DNA of 64,000 nucleotides from an uncultured Blautia sp. (GCA_900551075.1 URVB01000010.1:38023-102022), one strand, 5' to 3'. Counted from the stretch's first letter, positions 45,869-55,404 are shown. Program-made: numbers and translations. The notes: a model not told the origin generated them from the sequence alone.

Positions 45869-47677
45869 CTACTTATCGTCCAGCTTCAATACACTCATAA
45901 ATGCTTTTTGCGGAATTTCCACATTTCCCACCTGGCGCATCCGTTTCTTGCCTTCCTTCTGCTTCTCGAGAAGTTTTTTCTTACGTGTAATATCTCCGCC
46001 GTAGCACTTGGCAAGTACATCCTTACGCATAGCCTTTACCGTTTCTCTTGCAATAATTTTGCTTCCGATTGCAGCCTGAATCGGAATCTCGAAGAGCTGA
46101 CGGGGTATCTCTTCCTTCAGCTTTTCACACATCCGGCGTCCGCGCTCATAGGCTGTGTCCCCATGTACAATAAAGGACAGGGCGTCCACCTCTTCCCTGT
46201 TTACCAGAATATCCAGCTTCACAAGCTCACTGCGCTCATAGCCGCACAGCTCGTAGTCCAGAGATGCATAGCCTCTGGAACGCGATTTCAGAGCGTCAAA
46301 GAAGTCATAAATAATTTCGTTCAGCGGCAGCTTATATTTCAGAAGCGCTCTGGTTTCTTCCATATAATCCATGCCGCCGTACTGTCCTCTGCGCTCCTGG
46401 CAGAGGTCCATAATGGCACCGATAAATTCTGTGGTCACCATGATCTCCGCATTGACCATCGGTTCCTCCATATAATCAATTTCGGATGGATCGGGGAGAT
46501 TTGTGGGATTGGTCAGATCGACCACCTCTCCGTTTGTCTTATATACTTTATAAATAACGCTGGGCGCTGTTGTCACAAGGTCCAGATTGTATTCTCTTTC
46601 CAGGCGCTCCTGGATGATTTCCAGATGCAGAAGTCCAAGGAATCCGCAGCGGAAACCAAAGCCCAACGCTACCGAGGTCTCCGGCTCATAAAATAAGGAA
46701 GCGTCATTAAGCTGCAGCTTCTCCAGGGCATCACGCAAATCCCCGTATTTGGCCCCATCTGCCGGATACAGCCCGCAGTAAACCATAGGATTTACCTTCT
46801 TATAGCCCGGAAGTGCCTCTGCACACGGTCTGGAATCATCCGTCACCGTATCACCCACACGGGTGTCCCGCACATTTTTGATGCTGGCAGTTATATATCC
46901 AACCATACCTGCAGTCAGCTCCTCGCAGGGGATAAACTGCCCTGCGCCAAAATATCCGACCTCTACCACCTCTGCCTTAAAGCCTGTTGCCATCATCCGT
47001 ATTGGCGTGCCTTTTCTGACACGGCCGTCCATGAGGCGGCAGAATACAATGACGCCCTTATACGGATCATATACAGAATCGAAGATCAGAGCTTTTAAAC
47101 GGGCTTCCGCGTCTCCATGGGGACTCGGAATCTTCTCCACGATCTGCTCCAGGACCTCCTCGATATTCACGCCTGTCTTGGCGGATATCTGCGGCGCGTC
47201 CTGCGCCTCCAGACCAATCACATCTTCAATCTCATTGATCACTCTTTCCGGGTCTGCACTGGGCAGATCGATCTTATTGATGACCGGAAGCACATCCAGA
47301 TCATGGTCAAGTGCCAGATATACATTGGTAAGTGTCTGCGCCTCAATCCCCTGGGCCGCATCCACCACCAGGATTGCCCCATCGCAGGCAGCCAGGCTTC
47401 TGGAAACCTCATAATTGAAGTCTACATGCCCCGGAGTATCAATCAGGTTAAAAATATATTCTTCTCCGTCGTTTGCTTTATATACAATCCGTACAGCCTG
47501 GGATTTGATCGTAATCCCCCGCTCACGCTCCAAATCCATATTATCCAGAATCTGGGACTGCATCTCTCTCTCTGTTAAAAGTCCTGTTTTCTCAATGATT
47601 CTGTCTGCAAGGGTGGATTTTCCATGGTCAATATGCGCGATGATACAGAAATTCCGAATTTTGCTCTGGTCTGTCAT
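45869..47677 (-). CDS. lepA: Elongation factor 4 (LepA)
   Basis: Translational GTPase that binds ribosomes and affects tRNA position. G motifs: [18 protein letters not shown] and [10 protein letters not shown]. The family-specific C-terminal domain ends in [14 protein letters not shown]. The length of 602 residues is typical. GAGGAGG precedes the ATG. It begins the lepA-lipoprotein-hemW-uvrA run. Confidence 0.98.
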   Translation of the reverse strand: MTDQSKIRNFCIIAHIDHGKSTLADRIIEKTGLLTEREMQSQILDNMDLERERGITIKSQAVRIVYKANDGEEYIFNLIDTPGHVDFNYEVSRSLAACDGAILVVDAAQGIEAQTLTNVYLALDHDLDVLPVINKIDLPSADPERVINEIEDVIGLEAQDAPQISAKTGVNIEEVLEQIVEKIPSPHGDAEARLKALIFDSVYDPYKGVIVFCRLMDGRVRKGTPIRMMATGFKAEVVEVGYFGAGQFIPCEELTAGMVGYITASIKNVRDTRVGDTVTDDSRPCAEALPGYKKVNPMVYCGLYPADGAKYGDLRDALEKLQLNDASLFYEPETSVALGFGFRCGFLGLLHLEIIQERLEREYNLDLVTTAPSVIYKVYKTNGEVVDLTNPTNLPDPSEIDYMEEPMVNAEIMVTTEFIGAIMDLCQERRGQYGGMDYMEETRALLKYKLPLNEIIYDFFDALKSRSRGYASLDYELCGYERSELVKLDILVNREEVDALSFIVHGDTAYERGRRMCEKLKEEIPRQLFEIPIQAAIGSKIIARETVKAMRKDVLAKCYGGDITRKKKLLEKQKEGKKRMRQVGNVEIPQKAFMSVLKLDDK

Positions 47678-47734
47678 TCCAGAAATTCCTCCTCTTATCT
47701 ATCTTTCTTTCGAATATTTGTTTGCTAATTCTGT

Positions 47735-47764
47735 ATTATAGCACAGGGTCAGGCGGTTTGTCAC
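47735..47764 (-). promoter_or_regulatory. lepA promoter
   Basis: GTGACA (47759-47764), an 18-bp spacer and TATAAT (47735-47740). The -35 falls in a GGCGG/CCGCC hairpin (47752-47769) that may act as a terminator for the XRE gene. Confidence 0.6.
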
Positions 47765-47790
47765 CGCCTTTATTCGATACATGCCTGTTT

Positions 47791-48042
47791 TTATGCTTCA
47801 TCTGAAAACTGCTCATTTTCTTTCAATATTTCTTCCACTTCCACCTCCAAAACCTCCGATATTTTTAGCAAAAGAAGAACATTCATCGGGGTAATCCCAT
47901 TTTCAATGCGTGAAACTGTCATACTGGAAACTCCAAGAGCCTCCGCAAAGCTTTCCTGACAATAGTCCTTTCTTCTTCTAAACCTCTTTACCCGCTCTCC
48001 TATGCCGGCCAGTCTTCTGTCAAAACTTTTTCCCATACACAT
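47791..48042 (-). CDS. XRE-type helix-turn-helix regulator
   Basis: An 83-residue Cro/C1-type repressor. The HTH is RRKDYCQESFAEALGVSSMTVSRIENG, split here only for description, with the recognition helix at MTVSRIE. A C-terminal acidic segment (VLEVEVEEILKENE) probably makes the dimer. Small proteins of this kind often control mobile or toxin-antitoxin genes. It lies at the boundary between core genes and the scar zone at 48-50 kb, so it may belong to an old element. Targets are unknown. Confidence 0.85.
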   Translation of the reverse strand: MCMGKSFDRRLAGIGERVKRFRRRKDYCQESFAEALGVSSMTVSRIENGITPMNVLLLLKISEVLEVEVEEILKENEQFSDEA

Positions 48043-48141
48043 CTTCCTCCATTTATCATTTCATTCAGCGCGCAAAAAACCGGAAAACCTCCGCACGCTG
48101 GGGCACAGAAAATTCCCGGCTTTGAACCTGGCTCATTCTGG

Positions 48142-48372
48142 TTACTCGCTCAGTCTCTGTATATTTTGTCTCCGAAAATAGGCTGTCAGCCGACTCTGCC
48201 GCTGTTCATCACAGCCTCCTAATTGTATTTCCACCTCTTTCCTGCATACCGGACATTTAATCTTCAGAATCCCTTCTGCCTTACCATATAGATCAAACAA
48301 TCGTTTATTTGAGCAATTGGGACAATGGACTTTTATACATTGGGCTTCTGCAGGCATATGATTCTCCGTCAT
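48142..48372 (-). CDS. Small zinc-ribbon protein, Com-like
   Basis: A 76-residue protein with two CxxC pairs (CPNC and CPVC) about 26 residues apart, which is the spacing of a zinc ribbon. LFDLYGKAEGILKIKCPVC resembles the Com-type regulators of phages and some RNA/DNA-binding ribbons. The C-terminal half is basic and polar (QRQSRLTAYFRRQNIQ). It lies immediately left of the IS110 remnant, and its ATG overlaps a continuing frame from there. Function is unknown. Confidence 0.55.
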   Translation of the reverse strand: MTENHMPAEAQCIKVHCPNCSNKRLFDLYGKAEGILKIKCPVCRKEVEIQLGGCDEQRQSRLTAYFRRQNIQRLSE

Positions 48373-48512
48373 TGCTGATCATCACTCCCTTTCGCGGAGC
48401 CGGTCCCGCTCCTTCCGCTTCGCCGCTTGTCCGACGATTTATTTATATCTATTATACAAACATACGTTCTAAAAATCAAGACCATATATAGTAATATGGG
48501 AGATTTTTTTCT

Positions 48513-48991
48513 GAACAGCCGATGCTCGTTCTGTGGAAACCTGTTCTTCCTGCCACGCTTGGATATCTTTGTCCCGCTCTTGTTCTTGCCGGAACTGTCC
48601 TCCACAAGGTTGTATCCCGCCATGCGGCTCATCTGCCGCGGGCTGTCAAACCGTGCAGGGTCGCCAAGCTCCCCACGACATGCCGCCAGCGTTACCACGC
48701 CTATCCCCTTTATGCTAAGCAGAAATCCAAATGCCCGGTGGGTTCCATTCCAACAACAACGCGTACAAAATTTTCTTTCTTGGATATTCCCCGTATTCTT
48801 TCGAATATAGCTTCAAAGCCGTCTTTGCTGTTTTTGAATTTCAGGGCGCGGTCATGCTCTATGCCCCTGAAATCCACAAACCTTGCCCACTGGTAGTTCT
48901 TGGCAATATCTACTCCAACTACAAGAGTACCGGTTGTGATTGCCATTACCTTTTGTTTGAGATGGTCTTCATACTTAACTTTCATTGCCAT
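48513..48991 (-). pseudogene. Internally deleted IS110-family transposase remnant
   Basis: The right part encodes the N-terminus of an IS110-type DEDD transposase: VVGVDIAKNYQWARFVD and VVVGMEPTGH. The left part, in another frame, encodes its C-terminal region: LLSIKGIGVVTLA, FDSPRQMSRMAGYN, SSGKNKSGTKISKRGRK. The middle, roughly 200 or more residues, is missing, and the two parts meet near 48710-48725 with a frameshift. No full-length transposase or partner copy is in the window. It is non-functional. Confidence 0.88.
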
Positions 48992-49213
48992 AAAATCTCC
49001 TTTGTTTGATGTATTTGAGTGATCAGCTCATCCATACTATGATTTGCGGCATTCTCGCATTTAGCAAACATGGCTAATTTATATCAAACTGCACCTCTGT
49101 TTTTGGATAAGTGTTTGATTTGATATTGTCGACTTATTTATAAAAATCCGATATAATATATCAAAACGCACCACTATTCAAAATCGTGTGTGTTTTTTAG
49201 TAGAGGTGAAATA

Positions 49214-49772
49214 ATGCATAACTCAAGAAATATCAAAATTCTTAGAGATATATTTTCTAAGCGCAATTATGTTATGACAACTGCTGAGCTTAAGGCAGCG
49301 AAGCTATACTATGCAGATATCCAGCGAATGTTGGAAGAAGGATTGATTGAAAAGGTTAAGCGAGGTTATTACCACTGGAATGAAAGATTTTTACGATATT
49401 TACTATCTGACAAGGACTTTTGATTTTGATGGTGCAAAATTGCAGACGGCAATTTTTAGAACCTTACAAAGGCGAAGAACGCCCTATGATAGGGATAGCT
49501 TCAAGAGAATTATTGCGCTTACCCATGATGCAGATATACAAAAACGGTGGAAATATTTCTTAAAAAATATTCAAGACAATTCGCTTGAGTTTGCCGTTGT
49601 GATTGATGAAATACGGGGATTTCTTGAGCCTGTGTTTGAGGCGATAGTTAAGGAAGAAGAATGGCAACAAGAATGGGAAAGTAATATGGGCAGTATAATC
49701 TGCCATCCAACAAAAGAGAATGTAAAATATAGGTTTCATTTTTTTCGCATCTTTTTTCCTGTACTTTCTTAA
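49214..49772 (+). pseudogene. AbiEi-AbiEii toxin-antitoxin fusion remnant
   Basis: The first part (49214-49380) encodes the N-terminal winged-helix region of an AbiEi-type antitoxin (ILRDIFSKRNYVMTTAELKA, GLIEKVKRGYYHW). It runs directly into the C-terminal part of an AbiEii-type nucleotidyltransferase toxin in another frame (MKDFYDIYYLTRTF, TPYDRDSFKRIIALTHDAD, EEWQQEWE). A deletion removed the rest of the antitoxin and the toxin's catalytic N-terminus, so the type IV TA/abortive-infection system is inactive. AGAGGTGA precedes the ATG at 49214. The region is AT-rich against its neighbours, suggesting acquisition. Confidence 0.8.
49722..49772 (-). repeat. Duplicate of the start of the 355-aa membrane immunity-like gene
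   Basis: About 50 bp closely match 56878-56932, which holds the start codon and first codons of the gene at 55848-56915. Read leftwards both have ATGCGAAAAAAA, but here a TGA follows at once. It is a relic of another copy that recombined next to the AbiE remnant. Confidence 0.7.
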
Positions 49773-49913
49773 TATTTCTATATGATAATTTTTAATCTTA
49801 CTTTTCAGGAAAGCAATCTTAGATTATTCTTCCTACTATTATTAAGTATAATGTACTATGGTATTACCTGCTTCGTCAATCAGACTCTAAATTCCTTTCA
49901 GGATATTCCAAAA

Positions 49914-50105
49914 TCAAAATGGAAGCGGCAGCCCCATAAGTCCTGCATTCTCCACGACAGATAATACTTCATTCGCAGTAAAACCAATACACACTGCATC
50001 CCTTATGTAATCAATCCCTGACAGAGCATCTTCGACAACGCAGAATCCACGCAGGATAACTTCCTCTGCCTTTGCAGTATCGAATACAATACCCCGCCGG
50101 GCGCA
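49914..50105 (-). pseudogene. Unassigned protein remnant, HAD-like
   Basis: An open frame of about 60 codons without start encodes GIVFDTAKAEEVILRGFCV, VVEDALSGIDYIRD and a final GLMGLPLPF. VVEDALSGI resembles the loop of HAD-type phosphatases such as beta-phosphoglucomutase, which would fit next to an alpha-glucoside operon. The evidence is one short motif, and the fragment could belong to another family. The rest of 49773-50110 shows no gene. Confidence 0.35.
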
Positions 50106-50110
50106 AAACG

Positions 50111-50149
50111 AAAGAAAGCCCGAAAACGTAAAGCTTTCAAGCTTTCTTT
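50111..50149 (-). terminator. Terminator of the alpha-glucoside PTS operon
   Basis: Stem AAAGAAAGC/GCTTTCTTT with a long loop holding a second possible hairpin (AAAGCTT type), followed leftwards by CGTTTTG. It lies six bases after the GH4 stop codon. Confidence 0.75.
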
Positions 50150-50155
50150 ATATAA

Positions 50156-51523
50156 TTACTTCAAGGTCGGCCAGTATTCCTTATTAGCTTCCATCAAATC
50201 ATCTAATACCTCTTTTGCCACTTTCATGCTTGGCACAGTCTTATTCAGGGTAAAGGCTTCCAGTACTTTCTGATAGGAACCCTCGATACAGCCTTCTACT
50301 AAGAGTTTTTCACAGTTTAGCTGCTGCATCATCATTCCTTGCTGGAATAGCGGGATATTATCCTGTGCGATGACTTCCGGTCCTTTCTTACCGATGTAGG
50401 CAGGTACTTCTACCATAGCATCGTAAGGCATATTGGGGATAGCTCCCTTGTTTTCGGTGATGACCAGAAAACGCGCTTTCGTATCATTTTTCAATGCGAT
50501 AGCCAAATCAGCAATCCAGTCACCATGACTGCCTGCATAGAATACGGTTTCGTCAATCTCGCCGGTAGCCAGATAATTGTCGATACCGTCGAACAAATTC
50601 TTTTCACGAGTCTCCATAACCTCGTTGGCGCGGGTGTGATTAGGATCGGAATGTTCCACAAATTCTTTCTGCTGCAAATAGTAGTTTAAATAGGTGTTAG
50701 GCAGAGTGTCCGGGAAATTCTTCATGATTTCGTACACGCCCTTCCATACATAGTACCAGCTACCTTTGGCGTGGCGGTTTGTTTTATTGTCGCTGTTCTT
50801 ACCGGCTAAAGCTGCCTTATCTTTTAAATAAGCGGACGGCAGCAGGATTTCCTGCTCCATGATATAGTCTCTGAGCTTATGCATCATATCCTCGCCCTTG
50901 TATTCGATGCCAGCAAACCAGCCAAAGTGATTCAATCCATAATAGTCATAAACAATATTCTGTTTATCTTTAATGTTCAGAGCGGCAGCAACCATATCAA
51001 TGATAGCGATAGGCATGTCGCAGATATTAATAATACGTGCATCAGGACGAAGCTTACGGCAGGCTTCAGATACAACGGAGGCCGGATTGGAATAGTTCAA
51101 AATCCAATAGGTTGGTTTTGCGTGTTTTTCGGCATCGTCAATTACCTGAATCATAGGGAAGATTGTACGCATACCATAAGCCAGGCCTCCGCAGCCGCAG
51201 GTCTCCTGACCTACACAGCCATGATGAAGAGGGATCTTTTCATCCAACTCACGCATTGCATATTTTCCTACACGCATCTGTGCGAAAATGAAATCAACAT
51301 TTTTATAAGCTTCTTCTGCGTCATAGGTGATTGTCAGCTTGATTCCGCATTTTAAATCCTCATCCAGAATCCAGCGAACCAAAATGCCAACCTTATCCTG
51401 ACGTTCTTTATCTAAATCAAACAGACGGATCTCATCTACCTCCAGTTCATTCCTGCGCAGAGCGATGGATTTTACAATACCCGGTGTAAAGGTACTGCCG
51501 CCGCCAACAATTGTAATGATCAT
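50156..51523 (-). CDS. 6-phospho-alpha-glucosidase (GH4, MalA/GlvA-like)
   Basis: NAD- and metal-dependent hydrolase that cleaves maltose-6'-phosphate and related phospho-alpha-glucosides after PTS uptake. The Rossmann motif is IVGGGSTFTPG. The GH4 metal-site Cys lies in NICDMP and the His in LNHFGW. NICDMP rather than NVP marks the alpha-specific branch. The ATG at 51523 has AAGGAGG eight bases upstream; 51550 is an unneeded alternative. The 455 residues are normal. It is the last gene of the operon, 27 bp after EIICB. Confidence 0.93.
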   Translation of the reverse strand: MIITIVGGGSTFTPGIVKSIALRRNELEVDEIRLFDLDKERQDKVGILVRWILDEDLKCGIKLTITYDAEEAYKNVDFIFAQMRVGKYAMRELDEKIPLHHGCVGQETCGCGGLAYGMRTIFPMIQVIDDAEKHAKPTYWILNYSNPASVVSEACRKLRPDARIINICDMPIAIIDMVAAALNIKDKQNIVYDYYGLNHFGWFAGIEYKGEDMMHKLRDYIMEQEILLPSAYLKDKAALAGKNSDNKTNRHAKGSWYYVWKGVYEIMKNFPDTLPNTYLNYYLQQKEFVEHSDPNHTRANEVMETREKNLFDGIDNYLATGEIDETVFYAGSHGDWIADLAIALKNDTKARFLVITENKGAIPNMPYDAMVEVPAYIGKKGPEVIAQDNIPLFQQGMMMQQLNCEKLLVEGCIEGSYQKVLEAFTLNKTVPSMKVAKEVLDDLMEANKEYWPTLK

Positions 51524-51550
51524 GTGCTTTTCCTCCTTAAAAATTTTCAT

Positions 51551-53098
51551 TTACATTTTTTCTAATGCATCCTCTACCTGACTGCGGACAGCCGCTACCT
51601 GCATGCCCAGAATAATCTGGATATCCTTGCCGTTGCGCTTGATACCGCTGTTCTTTACATTATTAATCAGAGTTTCATTAATCAGAGTTTCATCCTTTAC
51701 ACCCACTCTTAAACGGGTGAAGCAGTTTTCCAGTGAATCAATATTACTTTTGCCTCCCAGACCATTAATCAGGCTGATGACATCATCCGCTGCGTCGGAA
51801 GCGCCAACAGCCGGGGCTGCATTTGCTACAATATTTTCCACCTCGCGGCCAGGGGTTCTTGAATTCAGCTTCTTAATTAAGAAGGTGAACAGGAAGTAGT
51901 AAATTACGCTGACTGCGACACCCATGACCAATAACATAGGCCAGTTCGTCTTTTCCACGCCCAGTACCAGATTGGAAATCATAATGTTGACAATACCGCC
52001 GCTGGTAGAAGCCGGGATATTCAATACTTTTAACAATACCAGATTGATACCGCTGATTACTGAGTGAATCAGAAATAAAACCGGCGCCGCAAAGACAAAT
52101 AAAAAGTCAATAGGTTCAGTAATTGCAGACAATACTGCAGTCAGCATCAAAGGCAGAAGGAGAGCCCTGGTCTTTTCTTTATTTTCTTTAAATGCAGTGG
52201 TAATAAATGCCAGACCAATACCGATATAAGGGAACAGGTTGCTAAAGGTGTAGCTGTTAAAATAGGTAGAGTCTGAGAAAGCCCCCGGCATATTCATCTC
52301 TGCTACACGGATAGGATATGCACCTGCTATAATGGTGTCGCCCAGTGCTAGTGTGCCGCCTACATCAGTAAACTGAAAAGGCGCATATACCAAATGGTGC
52401 AGACCGGTAGGAACTAACAGCTTATTTAGCAGACCGTATACAAACAGGCCTACATTGCCGCTGCTTACAATCATGCCGGATACTGCACTGATTGCAGACT
52501 GCACTAACGGCCATACGAAAGTCATGAGAAAGCCCGCGCCGATAGCAACAGGAATCATCAATAAGAATGGGAAACGCGTACCGGAGAACATGGAGAAATA
52601 TCCATTGAACTGCTTACCACCAAACTTATTGAACAAATACCCGGTAAGACAGCCCAGCAAAATACCGCCAAATACGCCAGTATCCAGTACCTGAATGCCC
52701 ATTACCTCAGCCTGACCTGTGCCGTACAGACCAAGCGTACCCGGCTCTGCAATCTTGCCAAAGAAGTTTAAAGTAATGTTGTTCGCATTTAAGAACATGA
52801 AGAAAGCCATCAGACCGACTAAAGAAGCATGTCCCTTGTCTTTCCTTGCCATAGCACCTGCAATGCCGACACAAAAAATAATGCTTAAGTTATTGATCAG
52901 ATACATCAATGTATTATAAATTAAGTTACCAATTAACTGGAAAGACGCTGCCTGTAAAAAGGTCAGCTTTTCCGTAATCATTGTATTGGTCAATAAAATA
53001 CCAAGAATCAGAATCGTACCAGCTACCCCCAGATACATCAGAGGCTGTACGATTGACCTTGAAAATATTTCCAAAGAACTTTTGATTTTTTCTTTCAT
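51551..53098 (-). CDS. PTS EIICB, alpha-glucoside specific (GlvC/MalX-like)
   Basis: Membrane sugar permease and phosphotransfer protein of the glucose/maltose PTS family. The EIIC domain (about residues 1-420) has ten or so helices with GLHHLVYAPF and SAITEPIDFLFVF. The EIIB domain (about 440-515) has the phospho-Cys motif ENCFTRLRVGV. It lacks EIIA, supplied by the separate gene at 53956-54468. The ATG overlaps the licT stop (ATGA). Maltose or isomaltose-type disaccharides are the likely substrates, judged from the GH4 partner. Confidence 0.93.
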   Translation of the reverse strand: MKEKIKSSLEIFSRSIVQPLMYLGVAGTILILGILLTNTMITEKLTFLQAASFQLIGNLIYNTLMYLINNLSIIFCVGIAGAMARKDKGHASLVGLMAFFMFLNANNITLNFFGKIAEPGTLGLYGTGQAEVMGIQVLDTGVFGGILLGCLTGYLFNKFGGKQFNGYFSMFSGTRFPFLLMIPVAIGAGFLMTFVWPLVQSAISAVSGMIVSSGNVGLFVYGLLNKLLVPTGLHHLVYAPFQFTDVGGTLALGDTIIAGAYPIRVAEMNMPGAFSDSTYFNSYTFSNLFPYIGIGLAFITTAFKENKEKTRALLLPLMLTAVLSAITEPIDFLFVFAAPVLFLIHSVISGINLVLLKVLNIPASTSGGIVNIMISNLVLGVEKTNWPMLLVMGVAVSVIYYFLFTFLIKKLNSRTPGREVENIVANAAPAVGASDAADDVISLINGLGGKSNIDSLENCFTRLRVGVKDETLINETLINNVKNSGIKRNGKDIQIILGMQVAAVRSQVEDALEKM

Positions 53099-53940
53099 GA
53101 TTGAACTCCTTCATTTGAAATCAATGTAATAATGTGATAAATCAGATATCCTTTTTCTGAATCCGTCACCTTTTTATGATAGGTCTTTTGTATATAGTCT
53201 CCTATCCTCTCCACGCACTGAAAGGCTTCCGGATATTCCTGCTGCGTCAGTCGAAATACATATGTATCTTCCAGCTGTTTGCCCTCCTTATCCAACACTC
53301 TTCTGGCAAAAAACTGCAGATGCCTCATAAACCGTTCATATAATAGGGAATCATGATTGAGAACCACTTCATAATGATCCTGCACGATCCTTATAATTTC
53401 GCTGATCATCTGGAGACTTACAATCAGTTTGTCTGCCCGCTGGTTTAAGGTGGCATTTACAATATGCAGTGTAATAAACCCCATTTCATCTTCGGAAATA
53501 CGAATGCCCATATGTTTATCAATGATTTTTGCTGCTTCTTCAGAAAGGGCGAATTCTTTTTTATAAAACTGTTTGATCTCCATAAGCAGGGGATTCCGGA
53601 ACACCACCTTATTCTTTTCCCGCTCTAAGGACATACTGATGTGGTCTGTCAGTGTGATATAAATAGAGTCATCCAGGATTAAAACCGACCTTTCCCGAAG
53701 CATGCCTACGATTTCTTCTGCGATCGTCAGATAAATGGCTGGGATTTCCTGCACCAACTTAGCCAGCCGGTTTCCGATGCTTTCTTCGGCCAGTGTAAAA
53801 ACTTTTTCAATCCTGTCTTCTTCAAGGAACTCACCGGCTTTTTTGCCAAAGACCAGGCCTTTTCCTATGACGATCATTTCTTCGCCTTTTTGATTTTCCA
53901 CCATTACTACGTTGTTATTGTAAATTCTTTTGATCCTCAT
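53095..53940 (-). CDS. licT: LicT/BglG-family transcription antiterminator
   Basis: RNA-binding regulator of the operon in which it lies. The N-terminal CAT domain (MRIKRIYNNNVVMVENQKGE) binds the RAT hairpin in the leader at 54597-54626. Two PRD domains follow, with regulatory His residues in LTDHISMSLE, FITLHIVNA and YLIYHIITLISN. PRD phosphorylation by HPr and EIIB would switch it with substrate and carbon supply. The length of 281 residues is typical. It starts 15 bp after the EIIA gene. Confidence 0.95.
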   Translation of the reverse strand: MRIKRIYNNNVVMVENQKGEEMIVIGKGLVFGKKAGEFLEEDRIEKVFTLAEESIGNRLAKLVQEIPAIYLTIAEEIVGMLRERSVLILDDSIYITLTDHISMSLEREKNKVVFRNPLLMEIKQFYKKEFALSEEAAKIIDKHMGIRISEDEMGFITLHIVNATLNQRADKLIVSLQMISEIIRIVQDHYEVVLNHDSLLYERFMRHLQFFARRVLDKEGKQLEDTYVFRLTQQEYPEAFQCVERIGDYIQKTYHKKVTDSEKGYLIYHIITLISNEGVQS

Positions 53941-53955
53941 AAGAATTCCTTTCCA

Positions 53956-54468
53956 TCAGGCAAGCCACAACAATTTTTCCCGAGGCTTTATCTGTCCGGT
54001 GTCCCTTTTATGCAAAGGACCAAGTTCACTGCTATCCGGCAGTACCACCATGGTAGTAGCCTCGTAACCACTGCTTTCAATTTTGTCCATATCAAAGGTG
54101 ATCAGAAGCTGACCCTTTTCCACCCTGTCGCCCTGCCGCACCAGCGCTTCAAAACCGTCTCCGCCCATTTCTACTGTGTCAATGCCGATATGCAGAATTG
54201 CATTGATACCGTTATCTCCTGCAATGGCTATGGCGTGATTGGTGGGAAAAAGCGCTTCTACCATGCCGCTCATAGGAGCGTAAAGCTTGCCCTCTGCCGG
54301 GATAATGGCCAGTCCGTCACCCATGAATTTCTCCGCAAAGGCTTCGTCATTCACTGTTTCTAACGGGATGACTTCACCCATTAAAGGGCTGACAAGTTCT
54401 TTTGACGGCTTTCCCGATTCCGTGGGTGTACTTTCCGATTTCCCCAGGATACGTGATAAAATACCCAT
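53956..54468 (-). CDS. PTS glucose-type EIIA (Crr-like)
   Basis: Cytoplasmic EIIA of 170 residues that passes phosphate from HPr to the EIIB domain. LIPAEGKLYAPMSG, FPTNHAIAI with one His, and ILHIGIDTVEM with the active-site His are present. A Ser/Pro-rich N-terminal stretch of about 25 residues is longer than in E. coli EIIA-Glc. AAGGAGG precedes the ATG. It is the first gene of the operon, after a 170-base leader with an antiterminator. Confidence 0.95.
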   Translation of the reverse strand: MGILSRILGKSESTPTESGKPSKELVSPLMGEVIPLETVNDEAFAEKFMGDGLAIIPAEGKLYAPMSGMVEALFPTNHAIAIAGDNGINAILHIGIDTVEMGGDGFEALVRQGDRVEKGQLLITFDMDKIESSGYEATTMVVLPDSSELGPLHKRDTGQIKPREKLLWLA

Positions 54469-54543
54469 AATATACCCTCCTTCTGGAATTTCCTGCTTGT
54501 TCAGATTGCGGCAGTCCTTGATTCGTATTTGCGCAAGAACAAA

Positions 54544-54611
54544 AAAGCAGGCTTAACCAAAATCTTTAAATAACAATAAACGTTATTGAAAGAATTTGGT
54601 TAAGCCTGCTT
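54544..54611 (-). terminator. LicT-controlled leader terminator
   Basis: A long stem of about 17 bp (AAGCAGGCTTAAACC... with ...GGTTAAGCCTGCTT, one bulged base) and a 30-base AT-rich loop, followed leftwards by TTTTTT. Its 5' arm overlaps the RAT site, so LicT binding would prevent it from forming. Confidence 0.9.
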
Positions 54612-54626
54612 ACACAGTAACATTCC
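54597..54626 (-). promoter_or_regulatory. RAT site (ribonucleic antiterminator) for LicT
   Basis: A 30-base element matching the BglG/LicT consensus. Read leftwards it begins GGAATGTTACTG and ends GCAGGCTTAAACC, equivalent to GGATTGTTACTG...GCAGGCAAAACC of known RATs. It starts about 20 bases after the promoter and overlaps the terminator's 5' arm. Confidence 0.93.
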
Positions 54627-54643
54627 GCTTTTCTTATAAATGC

Positions 54644-54672
54644 ATGATACCAAAACGCAAATGTTTTGTCAA
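54644..54672 (-). promoter_or_regulatory. Promoter of the EIIA-licT-EIICB-GH4 operon
   Basis: TTGACA (54667-54672), a 17-bp spacer and TATCAT (54644-54649), read leftwards. The region from here to 54835 is AT-rich with no gene seen. Confidence 0.9.
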
Positions 54673-54834
54673 TGTTCGTTTTAAAAGAAATTTTATATAT
54701 ATGTTCTTTTTATAAGAAATTTTATATAATATTTTTTTCATAGTATTGTTTCCTTAAAAAAATGATGTTTTACCTGTCCCAGGGAAAATTGCTTTTTCTC
54801 TGAGACGCCCACTATTAATTCTGTAAATCTTCAA

Positions 54835-55401
54835 TTAAAATCCATAATCCCACAATATACAACCTGCTGCAACCATTTTTTGATCCTGTGGATCATAAAA
54901 ATTTGTTTTCAAATGCCATTGTGGCCTGCCCTTTTTTGAAAACCTCATACCCCAGTTGGGCTATACCAGCTCCAGCTAATAAAGTTTCCGTATCAAATAA
55001 TACTTTTCCAACATATCCATAATGGCATATTTTAACCCCATGCCAATAATAATCATTTTGTGGTGTAAGATTCCAGTTCGATTGATTTTTACAATCCCAC
55101 TTACCGTTTGGCATCACTTTTATTACAAAATAGCCTGTAGCTAATCGCCTTGTAATATCAACAATAATAGGCTCATCCACTTCATATATCCTCCGGCTTT
55201 TCCCTACTTTTTCCCTGATATCCGGCCCAAGCGGAAAGTATACAAAGAAAACGGGCGTACAAACCAACTATATGTCCAGGCATGCATCCACTTGGGTCTA
55301 TGTATGGGATGAGCAGAGAAAACATCAGCATCTGTAAAATAGTCTTTTGACTCTGTTTCTTTTTCCTCGTGAACGCAGATTACAAAATTACCTTCGTTCA
55401 T
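54835..55401 (-). pseudogene. Mosaic of leader, PH-like immunity fragment and type-44-like toxin tail
   Basis: Three pieces joined out of frame. 55401-55340 encodes the leader NEGNFVICVHE also seen elsewhere in the array. 55340-55171 encodes the C-terminal half of the PH-like immunity family (FSAHPIHRPKWMHAWTYSW, then after a frameshift VYFPLGPDIREKVGK). 55170-54835 encodes a toxin domain (NGKWDCKNQSNWN, YYWHGVKICHYGYVGKVLF, LLAGAGIAQLGYE). A one-base frameshift near 54893, in a TTTTTA run, precedes its end DPQDQKMVAAGCILWDYGF. The toxin part resembles the polymorphic toxin type 44 pattern (WDxKN, GYVG, GAGxAQ, DPxDQxM). This naming is from memory of the family. It is a decayed cassette. Confidence 0.7.
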
Positions 55402-55404
55402 GCT

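Noticed and set aside
53926..54690. Riboswitch in the PTS operon leader
   Set aside because: The leader is fully explained by the RAT site and overlapping terminator; no metabolite-binding aptamer pattern is seen.
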